From contig JAGRBY010000116.1 of the NCBI GenBank assembly GCA_020433835.1, positions 1 to 14,560 on the forward strand: a DNA stretch of 14,560 nucleotides, written 5' to 3'. The notes under the pieces were generated by a model. That model was not told the DNA's origin, ran no database searches, and saw only the letters and a list, made by a program, of their open reading frames with translations. The first letter of the stretch is position 1. Each line of letters starts with the position of its first letter. The stretch comes from Anaerolineae bacterium. Lineage in GTDB: Bacteria > Chloroflexota > Anaerolineae > 4572-78 > J111. A program made the translations under genes and the position numbers. This document shows, piece by piece, positions 7,542 through 14,219 of this stretch.

Positions 7542-8723
7542 CTACGAACGGGGTTTTTTAAGCTGATTGCCACGTCGAATGGCCTGGTTGCCGAAGCGGT
7601 CGCGCAACGTATCGAGTGTATCTTGGAGGCGTTGATGAGTCTCGTTGTTATCGCCCCATAGTTCTAATTGACGCGCCGGCGCGTCAAAATTGCTAACGCC
7701 AACCCCAATTAGCCGCACCCGTTTCCCATCAGGCCAAACATTATCGAAAAGGTATAGTACATGCTCGTAAATTTCGTTATCGAGTTGGGTGGGCTGCGGC
7801 AGAGTCATCTGGCGGGTTAAGGTTGTAAAATCGGCCCATCGAATTTTCAATCGAACTGTGGAGCCAAGCAGCCCCGCTTTGCGCAAGCGACGGCCAACCT
7901 GTTCCGATTGGCGGCGCAGCGTAGTGCGCAACTGTTCTCGATTAGTAACGTCTTGAGCAAAAGTCGTTTCCTGACTAATGGATTTGGCCTCATGTTCGGT
8001 TTCAACCGGGCGATCATCTATGCCTTTGGCCCGTTGTGCCAGATCGTAGCCGTGTTTGCCAAAGCGTCGCACTAAATCCTTTTCAGATTGGCGGGCGATA
8101 TCACCAATGGTGTGCAGTCCCAGGCGGACCAGGCTTTCCGCCGTTTTGGGACCAACGCCCCACAGTTCAGAAACGGGGAGAGGAGCTAAAAATGCAGCTT
8201 CGCGACCGGGCGGTATCACTGTGATGGCGTTGGGGGTTCGCCCTTTGGGGGCTGAGGCTTTGCCGACGTTATTGGCAATTTTGGCAACTAATTTATTGGA
8301 GGCAACGCCCAGCGAGTTTGGTAGGGCCAGTTTATTGAGAATAATGGCTTGTAACTGTCGGGCCAGTTGTTCCGCCGGATCGGGTAGGTCGGTGATATCG
8401 AGAAAGGCTTCGTCAATGGAAAGCTGCTCAACAAGGGGAGTTACACGGTGAAGTTGGGCCATCACCTGGTTGGAGACAGCGCTGTAAGCCTGATGACGTG
8501 CGGGGACAACGATGAGTTGAGGACATAATCGAATCGCCCGCGCCATCGGCATCGCAGAGTGGATACCGAAGGTTCGGGCGGTGTAGGAACACGAGGCAAC
8601 CACCCCCCGTTGGTCGGGCCGACCGCCTACCGCAAAAGACTGCCCGACCAATAAAGGATCGCGCTGTTCTTCAACAGCGCAGAAGAAGGCATCAAGATCA
8701 AGGTGTAAAATTTTCCGTTTCAT
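7542..8723 (-). CDS. dinB: DNA polymerase IV (Y-family translesion polymerase)
   Basis: This 393-residue error-prone polymerase copies past damaged bases in the cytoplasm. Catalytic metal ligands are D9 (in HLDLDAFF) and D104/E105 (in SIDEAFLDI); F14 sits at the steric-gate position that excludes ribonucleotides. Palm, finger, thumb (helix-hairpin-helix around ELWGVGPKTAESLVRLGL) and little-finger domains follow in order. QLELW at 352-356 resembles a beta-clamp-binding peptide; unusually it is followed by 37 more residues (LDTLRDRFGNQAIRRG and a basic tail). The start at 8723 lies inside the upstream kinase gene, overlapping by 26 bases in another frame. No ribosome-binding site precedes it, which points to translational coupling. 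No LexA-type operator is expected at an internal start and none was recognised. Confidence 0.95.
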   Translation of the reverse strand: MKRKILHLDLDAFFCAVEEQRDPLLVGQSFAVGGRPDQRGVVASCSYTARTFGIHSAMPMARAIRLCPQLIVVPARHQAYSAVSNQVMAQLHRVTPLVEQLSIDEAFLDITDLPDPAEQLARQLQAIILNKLALPNSLGVASNKLVAKIANNVGKASAPKGRTPNAITVIPPGREAAFLAPLPVSELWGVGPKTAESLVRLGLHTIGDIARQSEKDLVRRFGKHGYDLAQRAKGIDDRPVETEHEAKSISQETTFAQDVTNREQLRTTLRRQSEQVGRRLRKAGLLGSTVRLKIRWADFTTLTRQMTLPQPTQLDNEIYEHVLYLFDNVWPDGKRVRLIGVGVSNFDAPARQLELWGDNNETHQRLQDTLDTLRDRFGNQAIRRGNQLKKPRS

Positions 8724-10527
8724 CGAAGGTGTTCGCAGCCGGCAGGGTAAAGAAAAATTCGCTGCCCTGGCCTACTTCACTTTTAAGCCCAACGGTCCCC
8801 CCCAGTTTTTGCATGATGCGCCGGACGATGGATAGACCCAGACCGTAGCCTTGGGCTCGTATTTCGTTGAGCCGTGTAAATTCGGTAAATAAAATACTTT
8901 GTTTCTCCGGCGATATTCCGGGGCCATTGTCTCGTATCCAAAAGCGAACCATATTGTCAGATTGAACGGTAGCCCCAAGTTCCAGATAGGGCGGCTTGCC
9001 TCCATATTTAAGGCCATTGCTAATGTAATTGACCCAAACCTCTTCTATCCAGGGGCCATATCCAACGGTTTGAGGCCAGGTGTTGGGTAAGATAATTGTA
9101 CCCTCGTACTGCTCTTTCAAAAAATAGAGGCGTTTTTCAGCCTGATAAACAATTTGCTCCATATCTATTGGGGCAACAGTAACTTCTTGCTTGCGTACGC
9201 CCGCCAACAAGAGAAGTTCGTCGACAATATTGGTTCCCTTTAAGCCATGTTCCTTGATAACCTTAATATTTTTTTGAATTGTCGAAGTGTCAAGTTTATC
9301 AAGAAAGGTTGTCATAAAATCGGCTTGAGTGAAGATAACGCTTAATGGATTTTTTATATCATGAGCCACAGTTTGAGCAAAGGCATCTAATTCTTTGTTT
9401 TGTTGTTCGGCTATTTTTCTGTGGTGGCGTTCTTCATCAAACAGGTGGGCATTCTCTATAGCTCCGGCAATTTGGCCGGCGATTGTTTCTAGTAAGATGA
9501 GTTCAGGCAAGGTAAATTGGCGAACCGGATTTACGGTGTCGACAGCTATCGCTCCAATTGAAGCGCCATGCGCCAGTAAAGGCACAACCATAAGGCATTG
9601 TGAATTGCGGACTTTCATGAGATCATGAATAGGCGTTGTTAACAGATCGGTTTGAGGCTGCTGAATAATAAAGGACTTTGCTGCATTAAAGATCTCCTCA
9701 AAAGCCGGTATGTTATCAATTGAAATAACCATATTTATAGCGCTTGGTACATCTTCAAGCCAGTGACTTTCGGCTACCACGGTTAACTCTGTTTGTTGAT
9801 CATTAAACAAAGCAATGCCGGTTGTACCGGCTTTAAAGAGCTGGTTGATGGTTTTTGTTACGTCATCGAGAATGCCTGGTAGATCGGTGCTGGTGGCCAC
9901 GATTTGGGCAATATTATTAAGCGTTTCCAACTCATCGGCTCGTTGTTTCATTTCGTCATGGGCTTTTTGCAAAGCTGTTTCAATTTGACGGCGTTGTGAG
10001 ATTTCCGTATGCAGCTGTTGATTGGCTTCCGCGAGTTCAGCCGTGCGCCGCCGTAAAGCGGTTTCAATCTGTTCGCGTTTGGCTATTTCTTGCGAGAGTT
10101 GCTCGTTCTTTTTCTGCAGAGCCTGTTGGGCTTGACGTAAAGCCAAATGAATTTCAATTCGCGCTACAACCTCTTTTTGTTTGAAGGGGCGTGTTAGGTA
10201 ATCGACGCCACCGGCTTCAAACCCCTTCAGTTTGTCGTTTGTCTGGGTTAGAGCACTCATGAAGATAACCGGAATATCGCGCGTATGTTCATGAGATTTT
10301 AGCTGGCGGCACACCTCGTAGCCGTCCATACCGGGCATCATAATATCAAGTAGGATTAAATCGGGGACGTTGTGGCGAGCATCATCAAGCGCCTGCCGGC
10401 CGCTCGTTTCGGTCATAACCGTATACCCAGTGGGTGAAAGCATGTCGCTGATCAGTTTTATATTGGCCGGAGCATCATCGACAACAAGTATTTTGGGTGG
10501 ACTATCGCCATTTTGATGGTAACTCAT
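8698..10527 (-). CDS. Response-regulator/sensor histidine kinase, REC-coiled coil-GAF-HisKA-HATPase
   Basis: This 609-residue soluble signalling protein has its receiver at the N-terminus, so it is likely to be a kinase controlled by phosphorylation from another kinase. REC (about 11-125) has acidic D17/D18 and phosphoacceptor D61, but the conserved Lys after the fourth strand is Arg113 (in LTRPF). A long coiled coil with two similar ETALRRR/ETALQKA segments (about 128-205) leads to a GAF domain (about 206-362), HisKA with H389 in AHDIKNPL, and HATPase with N500/N504, DNGPG 533-537 and GYGLGL 560-565. The start at 10527 has AGGAG four bases upstream. The 3' end overlaps dinB by 26 bases. The 167-base gap upstream (10528-10694) is A/T-rich and presumably holds its promoter; only a weak short inverted repeat (CAGAAT 10599-10604 with ATTCTG 10611-10616) was seen there. 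Confidence 0.93.
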   Translation of the reverse strand: MSYHQNGDSPPKILVVDDAPANIKLISDMLSPTGYTVMTETSGRQALDDARHNVPDLILLDIMMPGMDGYEVCRQLKSHEHTRDIPVIFMSALTQTNDKLKGFEAGGVDYLTRPFKQKEVVARIEIHLALRQAQQALQKKNEQLSQEIAKREQIETALRRRTAELAEANQQLHTEISQRRQIETALQKAHDEMKQRADELETLNNIAQIVATSTDLPGILDDVTKTINQLFKAGTTGIALFNDQQTELTVVAESHWLEDVPSAINMVISIDNIPAFEEIFNAAKSFIIQQPQTDLLTTPIHDLMKVRNSQCLMVVPLLAHGASIGAIAVDTVNPVRQFTLPELILLETIAGQIAGAIENAHLFDEERHHRKIAEQQNKELDAFAQTVAHDIKNPLSVIFTQADFMTTFLDKLDTSTIQKNIKVIKEHGLKGTNIVDELLLLAGVRKQEVTVAPIDMEQIVYQAEKRLYFLKEQYEGTIILPNTWPQTVGYGPWIEEVWVNYISNGLKYGGKPPYLELGATVQSDNMVRFWIRDNGPGISPEKQSILFTEFTRLNEIRAQGYGLGLSIVRRIMQKLGGTVGLKSEVGQGSEFFFTLPAANTFDETENFTP

Positions 10528-10694
10528 AACTCTCCTCTAAAACAATTTTGTTATTAACGTGGTCGATGGTATAAAGGCATGGTAGTACGTGTTGTTACCA
10601 GAATAGCATGATTCTGTTACAAGTAGAATTACAACAAAGTTTAAATTTAGTTAGAGTTGAATGATGTGTAGAGGTCGGGTATCAAAAGGGTGAT

Positions 10695-11273
10695 TTACGC
10701 CAGTTGTCCATATAGCCACCAATAATCATCAGCCGGATAAGCAGACTCAAGTTGAGGGGGCCAGATAAATGAGCCGGAGCGCCATCGGCTGCGAAGTTGG
10801 CGATCGAGCCGCTCGATTTGGTTGGGTAATTCCGGTTTGAGTAGCGCCGACTCAGCTTGGATAGCATCAAGCAAAGCCGAGATCATCACCCGTTTTTCAA
10901 TATCATTGCGATAAAAGGCCATACTTGGCTGTCGATCATCTAGCAGTTCTCTGAGGGAACGTTCCCATTCACGCAGCCGCGCTTGTAGTTCTTGATTGGC
11001 CTTTTTTTCAAAAGCACCGGCTTGGGTACGGCAAATTGTCTCAAAGTCTTCTACAACCTTACGTAATCGAGCCTGTTGAGAGGAGTCAAGCGCATCGGTG
11101 AGTGCCATAAGCTGATGTTGGCGTATCAAATAGCCTCCCAAGGTAAGGTACATCAGGTCGTGGTCGATCTTTTTGCTGTAGACCGATCCACTATTAAGAT
11201 AGTCGCTCATTCCCGCCACCATTTGCTCAACGACTTTTAAATCCGTCGCTAAACTCGTGTGTGCTGTTGACAT
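10695..11273 (-). CDS. Uncharacterised helical protein of 192 residues
   Basis: I do not recognise a named family. The protein looks soluble and almost wholly alpha-helical: an N-terminal helix (about 8-28), a helix around the LTLGGYLIRQHQLMAL stretch (43-58), and a long charged helix (about 64-117) rich in Glu, Arg, Gln and Lys. A helical segment follows (130-170), and then an aromatic tail with WPP at 180-183 and DYWWLYG at 183-189. There is a single Cys (81) and no signal peptide or membrane segment. The start at 11273 is chosen because AAGGGGG lies seven bases upstream. The frame stays open to GTG 11369, but that extension would translate a perfect palindrome and is unlikely. The gene has its own promoter (11518-11545) and a long structured leader, so its expression is probably tuned. 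It is followed after 167 bases by the kinase-dinB pair. Confidence 0.75.
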   Translation of the reverse strand: MSTAHTSLATDLKVVEQMVAGMSDYLNSGSVYSKKIDHDLMYLTLGGYLIRQHQLMALTDALDSSQQARLRKVVEDFETICRTQAGAFEKKANQELQARLREWERSLRELLDDRQPSMAFYRNDIEKRVMISALLDAIQAESALLKPELPNQIERLDRQLRSRWRSGSFIWPPQLESAYPADDYWWLYGQLA

Positions 11274-11300
11274 GTTTTTTCCCCCTTGAAAGTAAGATTT

Positions 11301-11326
11301 GTAGGACAAACTTAAGTTTGTCCTAC
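11301..11326. repeat. Perfect 26-base palindrome in the leader of the 192-residue gene
   Basis: GTAGGACAAACTT is followed directly by its exact reverse complement, with no spacer. It ends 27 bases upstream of the start codon at 11273, just behind the ribosome-binding site. As DNA it could be an operator for a dimeric protein; as RNA it could fold into a hairpin with minimal loop close to the ribosome-binding site. It could also be one copy of a dispersed repeat. Confidence 0.8.
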
Positions 11327-11397
11327 GGTGATTTTCATTCTCGTTGCTGTTGCGAAGCTTCTGTTTCACCCCTTGAAAATATGAAATCTGAAAAGAT

Positions 11398-11439
11398 AAA
11401 AGTTACTTTGTTTCTATCAAAAATTACAAAGCAACTTTT
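11398..11439 (-). repeat. Inverted repeat, 14-base arms, in the same leader
   Basis: Read on the minus strand, AAAAGTTGCTTTGT and ACAAAGTAACTTTT flank a 14-base loop. The single mismatch becomes a G-U pair in the minus-strand transcript, so the RNA stem is complete on that strand only. This suggests that the transcript, not the DNA, is the functional form. Confidence 0.65.
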
Positions 11440-11460
11440 GGCACTCCTAAAAATGAATAT

Positions 11461-11483
11461 AGCCCAAGTTGAAGCCTTGGGCT
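11461..11483 (-). terminator. Hairpin near the 5' end of the leader: possible attenuator
   Basis: AGCCCAAG (11461-11468) pairs perfectly with CTTGGGCT (11476-11483) across a seven-base loop. On the minus strand it is followed by a weak U-rich run (ATATTCATTTTT). It lies about 30 bases after the expected transcription start of the promoter at 11518-11545 and about 110 bases after the Rieske/glutamate-synthase stop. It could be an early attenuator of the leader or a late terminator of the upstream gene. The U-tract is poor, so efficiency is doubtful. Confidence 0.45.
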
Positions 11484-11517
11484 GTTCACTTATTCCACTG
11501 CGTTAAACATAAATGTC

Positions 11518-11545
11518 ATTATAATGGGACAAATAAGCGAGTCAA
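11518..11545 (-). promoter_or_regulatory. Sigma-70-type promoter for the 192-residue gene
   Basis: On the minus strand TTGACT (11545-11540) and a perfect TATAAT (11523-11518) are separated by 16 bases. This is the best promoter match in the window. Transcription would start near 11510, leaving a leader of about 235 bases before the start at 11273, with three inverted repeats inside it. It sits between two minus-strand genes and gives the downstream gene its own transcription. Confidence 0.7.
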
Positions 11546-11592
11546 GTGAGGAATTTAAGATATTAACACACAATTGTATTTCATCCGCCTTT

Positions 11593-13236
11593 CTATAGCG
11601 GCACAACGCCGCCGTAGGCAATGCCGGTCAGATAGGCTATATCGCGCTTGTAAGTGGTTAAATCGTGGATATTAAATTGATTGAGGTGATTGTGGCCGCA
11701 GGCGCGGGCCAAGACTTGCATCAAATGGACAGTGGCTTCGAAGTAGTTTTTCAACTGCTCGGCCGATTTGTTGATGACCAGACGGGCGCGGAGATGGCTT
11801 TTTTGGGTGGCGATGCCCACCGGGCAGTTATTGGTATGGCAAGCCCGCATGCCCAGGCAGCCGATGGCCTGGAGCGCAGCGTTCGAGACAGCAACACCAT
11901 TGGCCCCTAGCGCCAGCGCCTTCACAAAATCAGACTCGGTGCGTAGACCGCCGGTAATAATTAAGGTGACCTCATCCCGACCTGCCTGATCGAGATGTTT
12001 GCGGGCGCGAGCCAGCGCCGGAATGGTCGGCACAGAGATATTATTTTTGAAGATAGTGGGGGCGGCACCGGTACCGCCGCCCCGACCATCGAGAATGATG
12101 TAATCGACGCCCACCGCCAGAGCAAAATCAATATCTTCTTCAATGTGCTGGGCCGACAGCTTAAAGCCGATGGGAATACCGCCGGAGATATCGCGGACTT
12201 CATCGGCCACGCGCTGATAATCCTCAACGGTTTTCAAATCAGGGAAAGTGGCCGGGCTGATGGCTGGTGTGCCTTCTTGCAACTCTCGAACCTGGGCGAT
12301 TTTACCAACCACCTTGCTGCCGGGTAAATGGCCGCCGGTGCCGGTTTTTGCCCCCTGACCACCTTTAAAGTGAAAAGCCTGAACATTTTTAACTTTATCC
12401 AACCGCCAGCCAAACCGAGCCGAGGCCAGTTCATAGAAATAGCGCGAGTTCTCAGCCTGTTCTTCCGGCAGCATCCCGCCCTCGCCGGAGCAGATGCCGG
12501 TGCCGACCTGTTCCGCACCCCGTGCCAATGCCACTTTGGCTTCTTCACTCAACGCGCCGAAGCTCATATCGCTGACAAAAAGGGGGATTTCGAGACGCAG
12601 CGGTTTGCGGGCTTGTGGGCCGATAATAAGCTCGGTGCCTACCTCAGCCTCGTCGGTGAGCGGGCGGCGGGCCAGTTGAGCCGTAACCAGGTTGATATCC
12701 TCCCAACGTGGCAGTTCCGTCATCGACACACCCATGGCCGAGACCTGGCCGTGATGCCCCCACTTTTTGAGACCGTTTTTGGCCAACTGCTTGATGTATT
12801 TGTTATGCGGCTCATCCGGCGTACCGTGGACATCAGCGTATAACCCCAAATAGTCATCGCGGTTGTAGGGTTGAGGGTGTTCTACGCGCCAGGCGATGAT
12901 CTCGTTTTCGTCAACATACAGGGCATCTGCGTCGGGGTCGATCCAGGCGCTGAATTTGTGTAAGATTTCGGTGTTGTTGTACTCGCTCACGCCGGTATCG
13001 TAGCGATAATCCCAGTTGTGAACGCCGCAGATGATGTTGTTGCCGTCGATAAAGCCGTCAGCCATCAGCGCGCCGCGATGTTGGCAGCGGCCGTACAGCA
13101 CCGATACATTATCGTCATAGCGCACGATCACCAGATCGACATCGGCTATTAGAGCATAGGTGGGTTGGCGATCTTTTAATTCGCTCCAGGTGGCAATTTT
13201 GACTCTGTTTTGGGTTGCTGGTTTTGCGGTAGACAT
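11593..13236 (-). CDS. Rieske [2Fe-2S]/FMN-binding glutamate synthase-like fusion protein
   Basis: This 547-residue predicted oxidoreductase joins an electron-transfer domain to a glutamate synthase catalytic core. The N-terminal Rieske domain (about 10-118) has complete cluster ligands C51-x-H53 and C70-x2-H73. A linker follows, then the synthase/FMN barrel (about 200-530) with GGQGAKTGTGGHLPG (292-306), the glycine-rich DGRGGGTGAAP (383-393), and the [3Fe-4S] cysteines C460-x5-C466-x4-C471 in the family-typical CHTNNCPVG context. The glutaminase and C-terminal structural domains of bacterial GltB are absent, as in archaeal-type stand-alone synthases. No GltD-like subunit is nearby. The chemistry is plausibly 2-oxoglutarate amination to glutamate, or a related FMN reaction, with the Rieske cluster feeding electrons; this is inferred. 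ATG 13236 has AGGAG five bases upstream, better than the in-frame extension to 13311, which crosses an inverted repeat. Confidence 0.9.
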   Translation of the reverse strand: MSTAKPATQNRVKIATWSELKDRQPTYALIADVDLVIVRYDDNVSVLYGRCQHRGALMADGFIDGNNIICGVHNWDYRYDTGVSEYNNTEILHKFSAWIDPDADALYVDENEIIAWRVEHPQPYNRDDYLGLYADVHGTPDEPHNKYIKQLAKNGLKKWGHHGQVSAMGVSMTELPRWEDINLVTAQLARRPLTDEAEVGTELIIGPQARKPLRLEIPLFVSDMSFGALSEEAKVALARGAEQVGTGICSGEGGMLPEEQAENSRYFYELASARFGWRLDKVKNVQAFHFKGGQGAKTGTGGHLPGSKVVGKIAQVRELQEGTPAISPATFPDLKTVEDYQRVADEVRDISGGIPIGFKLSAQHIEEDIDFALAVGVDYIILDGRGGGTGAAPTIFKNNISVPTIPALARARKHLDQAGRDEVTLIITGGLRTESDFVKALALGANGVAVSNAALQAIGCLGMRACHTNNCPVGIATQKSHLRARLVINKSAEQLKNYFEATVHLMQVLARACGHNHLNQFNIHDLTTYKRDIAYLTGIAYGGVVPL

Positions 13237-13271
13237 GGTATCTCCTTGGAAAAAGTTTGGAAGAATGGTCT

Positions 13272-13329
13272 GGAGCATCAAAGCTTGCTTTGATCTTACT
13301 TGGACTAACAAAGCAAGCTTTATCGCTCC
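13272..13329. repeat. 58-base imperfect inverted repeat between two minus-strand genes
   Basis: The arms GGAGCATCAAAGCTTGCTTTG (first 20 bases 13272-13291) and the reverse of 13309-13329 match at 18 of 21 positions, with a perfect 13-base inner part (AAAGCTTGCTTTG) around a 16-base loop. It fills most of the 100-base gap after the DUF5996 stop and ends 35 bases before the Rieske/synthase start. No U-tract follows on the minus strand, so it is not a standard terminator. It may be a dispersed palindromic element, an mRNA-stabilising hairpin or a leader structure. Confidence 0.7.
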
Positions 13330-13336
13330 GAAATCT

Positions 13337-14164
13337 CTATTTCATTAAACGTGAGCCGGCCTGTTGGACGGTGCGTAGGAAGGTGAGCAGTTTTTCGGCG
13401 GGATCATCAGCATCGGCCAATGTGTCATACAGCAACAGTGCGCCGGTGAACGTTTCCGTATGCCATGAGGCATCGGGGGGTAACGGCGTATCGGTAAGGC
13501 CGTCGGGTTTGGGATAGGCTGTAATATAGAAGTAAGGGCTGGGCAAGGCCGGGTCGCCGGGGGCAAAGCCAAAGTTCATCTGCTCGTCGGCGTTTTCCTC
13601 ATCAGCGGGATCGACGCCGGGCACGAGGCGACCGGAGAACCACAATAGCGCCAGGTCGGCGTGGTGCGGCCAAAATTGAACATCGCCGGTTTCTTCGCGC
13701 AGTTCGCCTTTGAATTGTTTGAGTAGGGCATCGATCTGCACCATCGCCTGCCAGTAATTTTCGAGCATAGCGGCGTCATAGACACCGGCACCGGTGTCGG
13801 TAAAAAGGCTTTTATCTATTTCTGGGGTGAAGCCCAAACTCGCTAGTGCTTGTAGTGTCTCTTCGCAAAAGGTCGCCGCCGACTGCCCGTGGAGGGGATA
13901 GGTTAGCCGCTCGCCGTGGCTGGTGGTGATGATCAGATTGTGGCTGGTTAAATCGAGCAGCAGTTCAAAGGTCACCGCGCCGGCCGGAATGGACGTGGTC
14001 GTCAGACCGGTTGCCGCCACGCGCAGGCTGATGTGCGACCAGTGTTTTTGCCGGGGCGTCAACGCGCGTCGTACTTTGCCAATCAGCTTGGCATAATTTT
14101 GCAGCGAACTTAGCGAGGGTTGCAATGCTTCGTATGATAAGGGTGGAAATTTATAGTTGGTCAT
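13337..14164 (-). CDS. DUF5996 family protein
   Basis: The 275-residue soluble protein matches my recollection of the DUF5996 family, a widespread bacterial family of unknown function. Recognisable landmarks are the N-terminal PLSYEAL, the LIGKVRRALTPRQKHWSHISLRV block (27-49) with GLTTTSIP (53-60), FELLLDLTSHNLIITTS (66-82), the FWPHHADLALLWFSGR segment (about 165-180), and the late PYFYITAYPKPDG. The family's typical length is about 300, so this looks complete. ATG 14164 has AGGAG six bases upstream. No signal peptide or membrane segment is visible. It is the first gene of the minus-strand run and may be co-transcribed with the Rieske/synthase fusion 100 bases downstream. Function is unknown. 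Confidence 0.85.
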   Translation of the reverse strand: MTNYKFPPLSYEALQPSLSSLQNYAKLIGKVRRALTPRQKHWSHISLRVAATGLTTTSIPAGAVTFELLLDLTSHNLIITTSHGERLTYPLHGQSAATFCEETLQALASLGFTPEIDKSLFTDTGAGVYDAAMLENYWQAMVQIDALLKQFKGELREETGDVQFWPHHADLALLWFSGRLVPGVDPADEENADEQMNFGFAPGDPALPSPYFYITAYPKPDGLTDTPLPPDASWHTETFTGALLLYDTLADADDPAEKLLTFLRTVQQAGSRLMK

Positions 14165-14182
14165 TATGCTCTCCTGAGATTA

Positions 14183-14212
14183 AGTTTAGGCAAGTCCAAT
14201 AAAACGCATCAA
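14183..14212 (-). promoter_or_regulatory. Weak candidate promoter of the DUF5996 gene
   Basis: On the minus strand TTGATG (14212-14207) and TAAACT (14188-14183) are spaced by 18 bases, between the tandem-repeat array and the start codon. Both hexamers are partial matches. If real, the leader is very short and the repeat array abuts the -35 region. Confidence 0.3.
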
Positions 14213-14219
14213 AATCAGG

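Noticed and set aside
10594..10620. Operator-like inverted repeat upstream of the REC-GAF kinase
   Set aside because: Only six pairs (CAGAAT/ATTCTG) are perfect and the flanking GTTAC copies are direct, not inverted; this is compatible with chance.
11274..11369. GTG start adding 32 residues to the 192-residue protein
   Set aside because: The extension runs through a perfect palindrome; ATG 11273 has a well-spaced AAGGGGG.
11261..11506. Plus-strand open frame of 81 codons across the 11.3-11.5 kb leader
   Set aside because: It is opposite a region with a promoter and three inverted repeats, and its translation crosses them all without a family match.
12328..12843. Plus-strand open frame of 171 codons
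   Set aside because: It is antisense to the Rieske/glutamate-synthase gene and has no family features or ribosome-binding site support.
13237..13311. Longer N-terminus for the Rieske/glutamate-synthase fusion
   Set aside because: The extra 25 codons translate an inverted-repeat arm, while ATG 13236 has an excellent ribosome-binding site.
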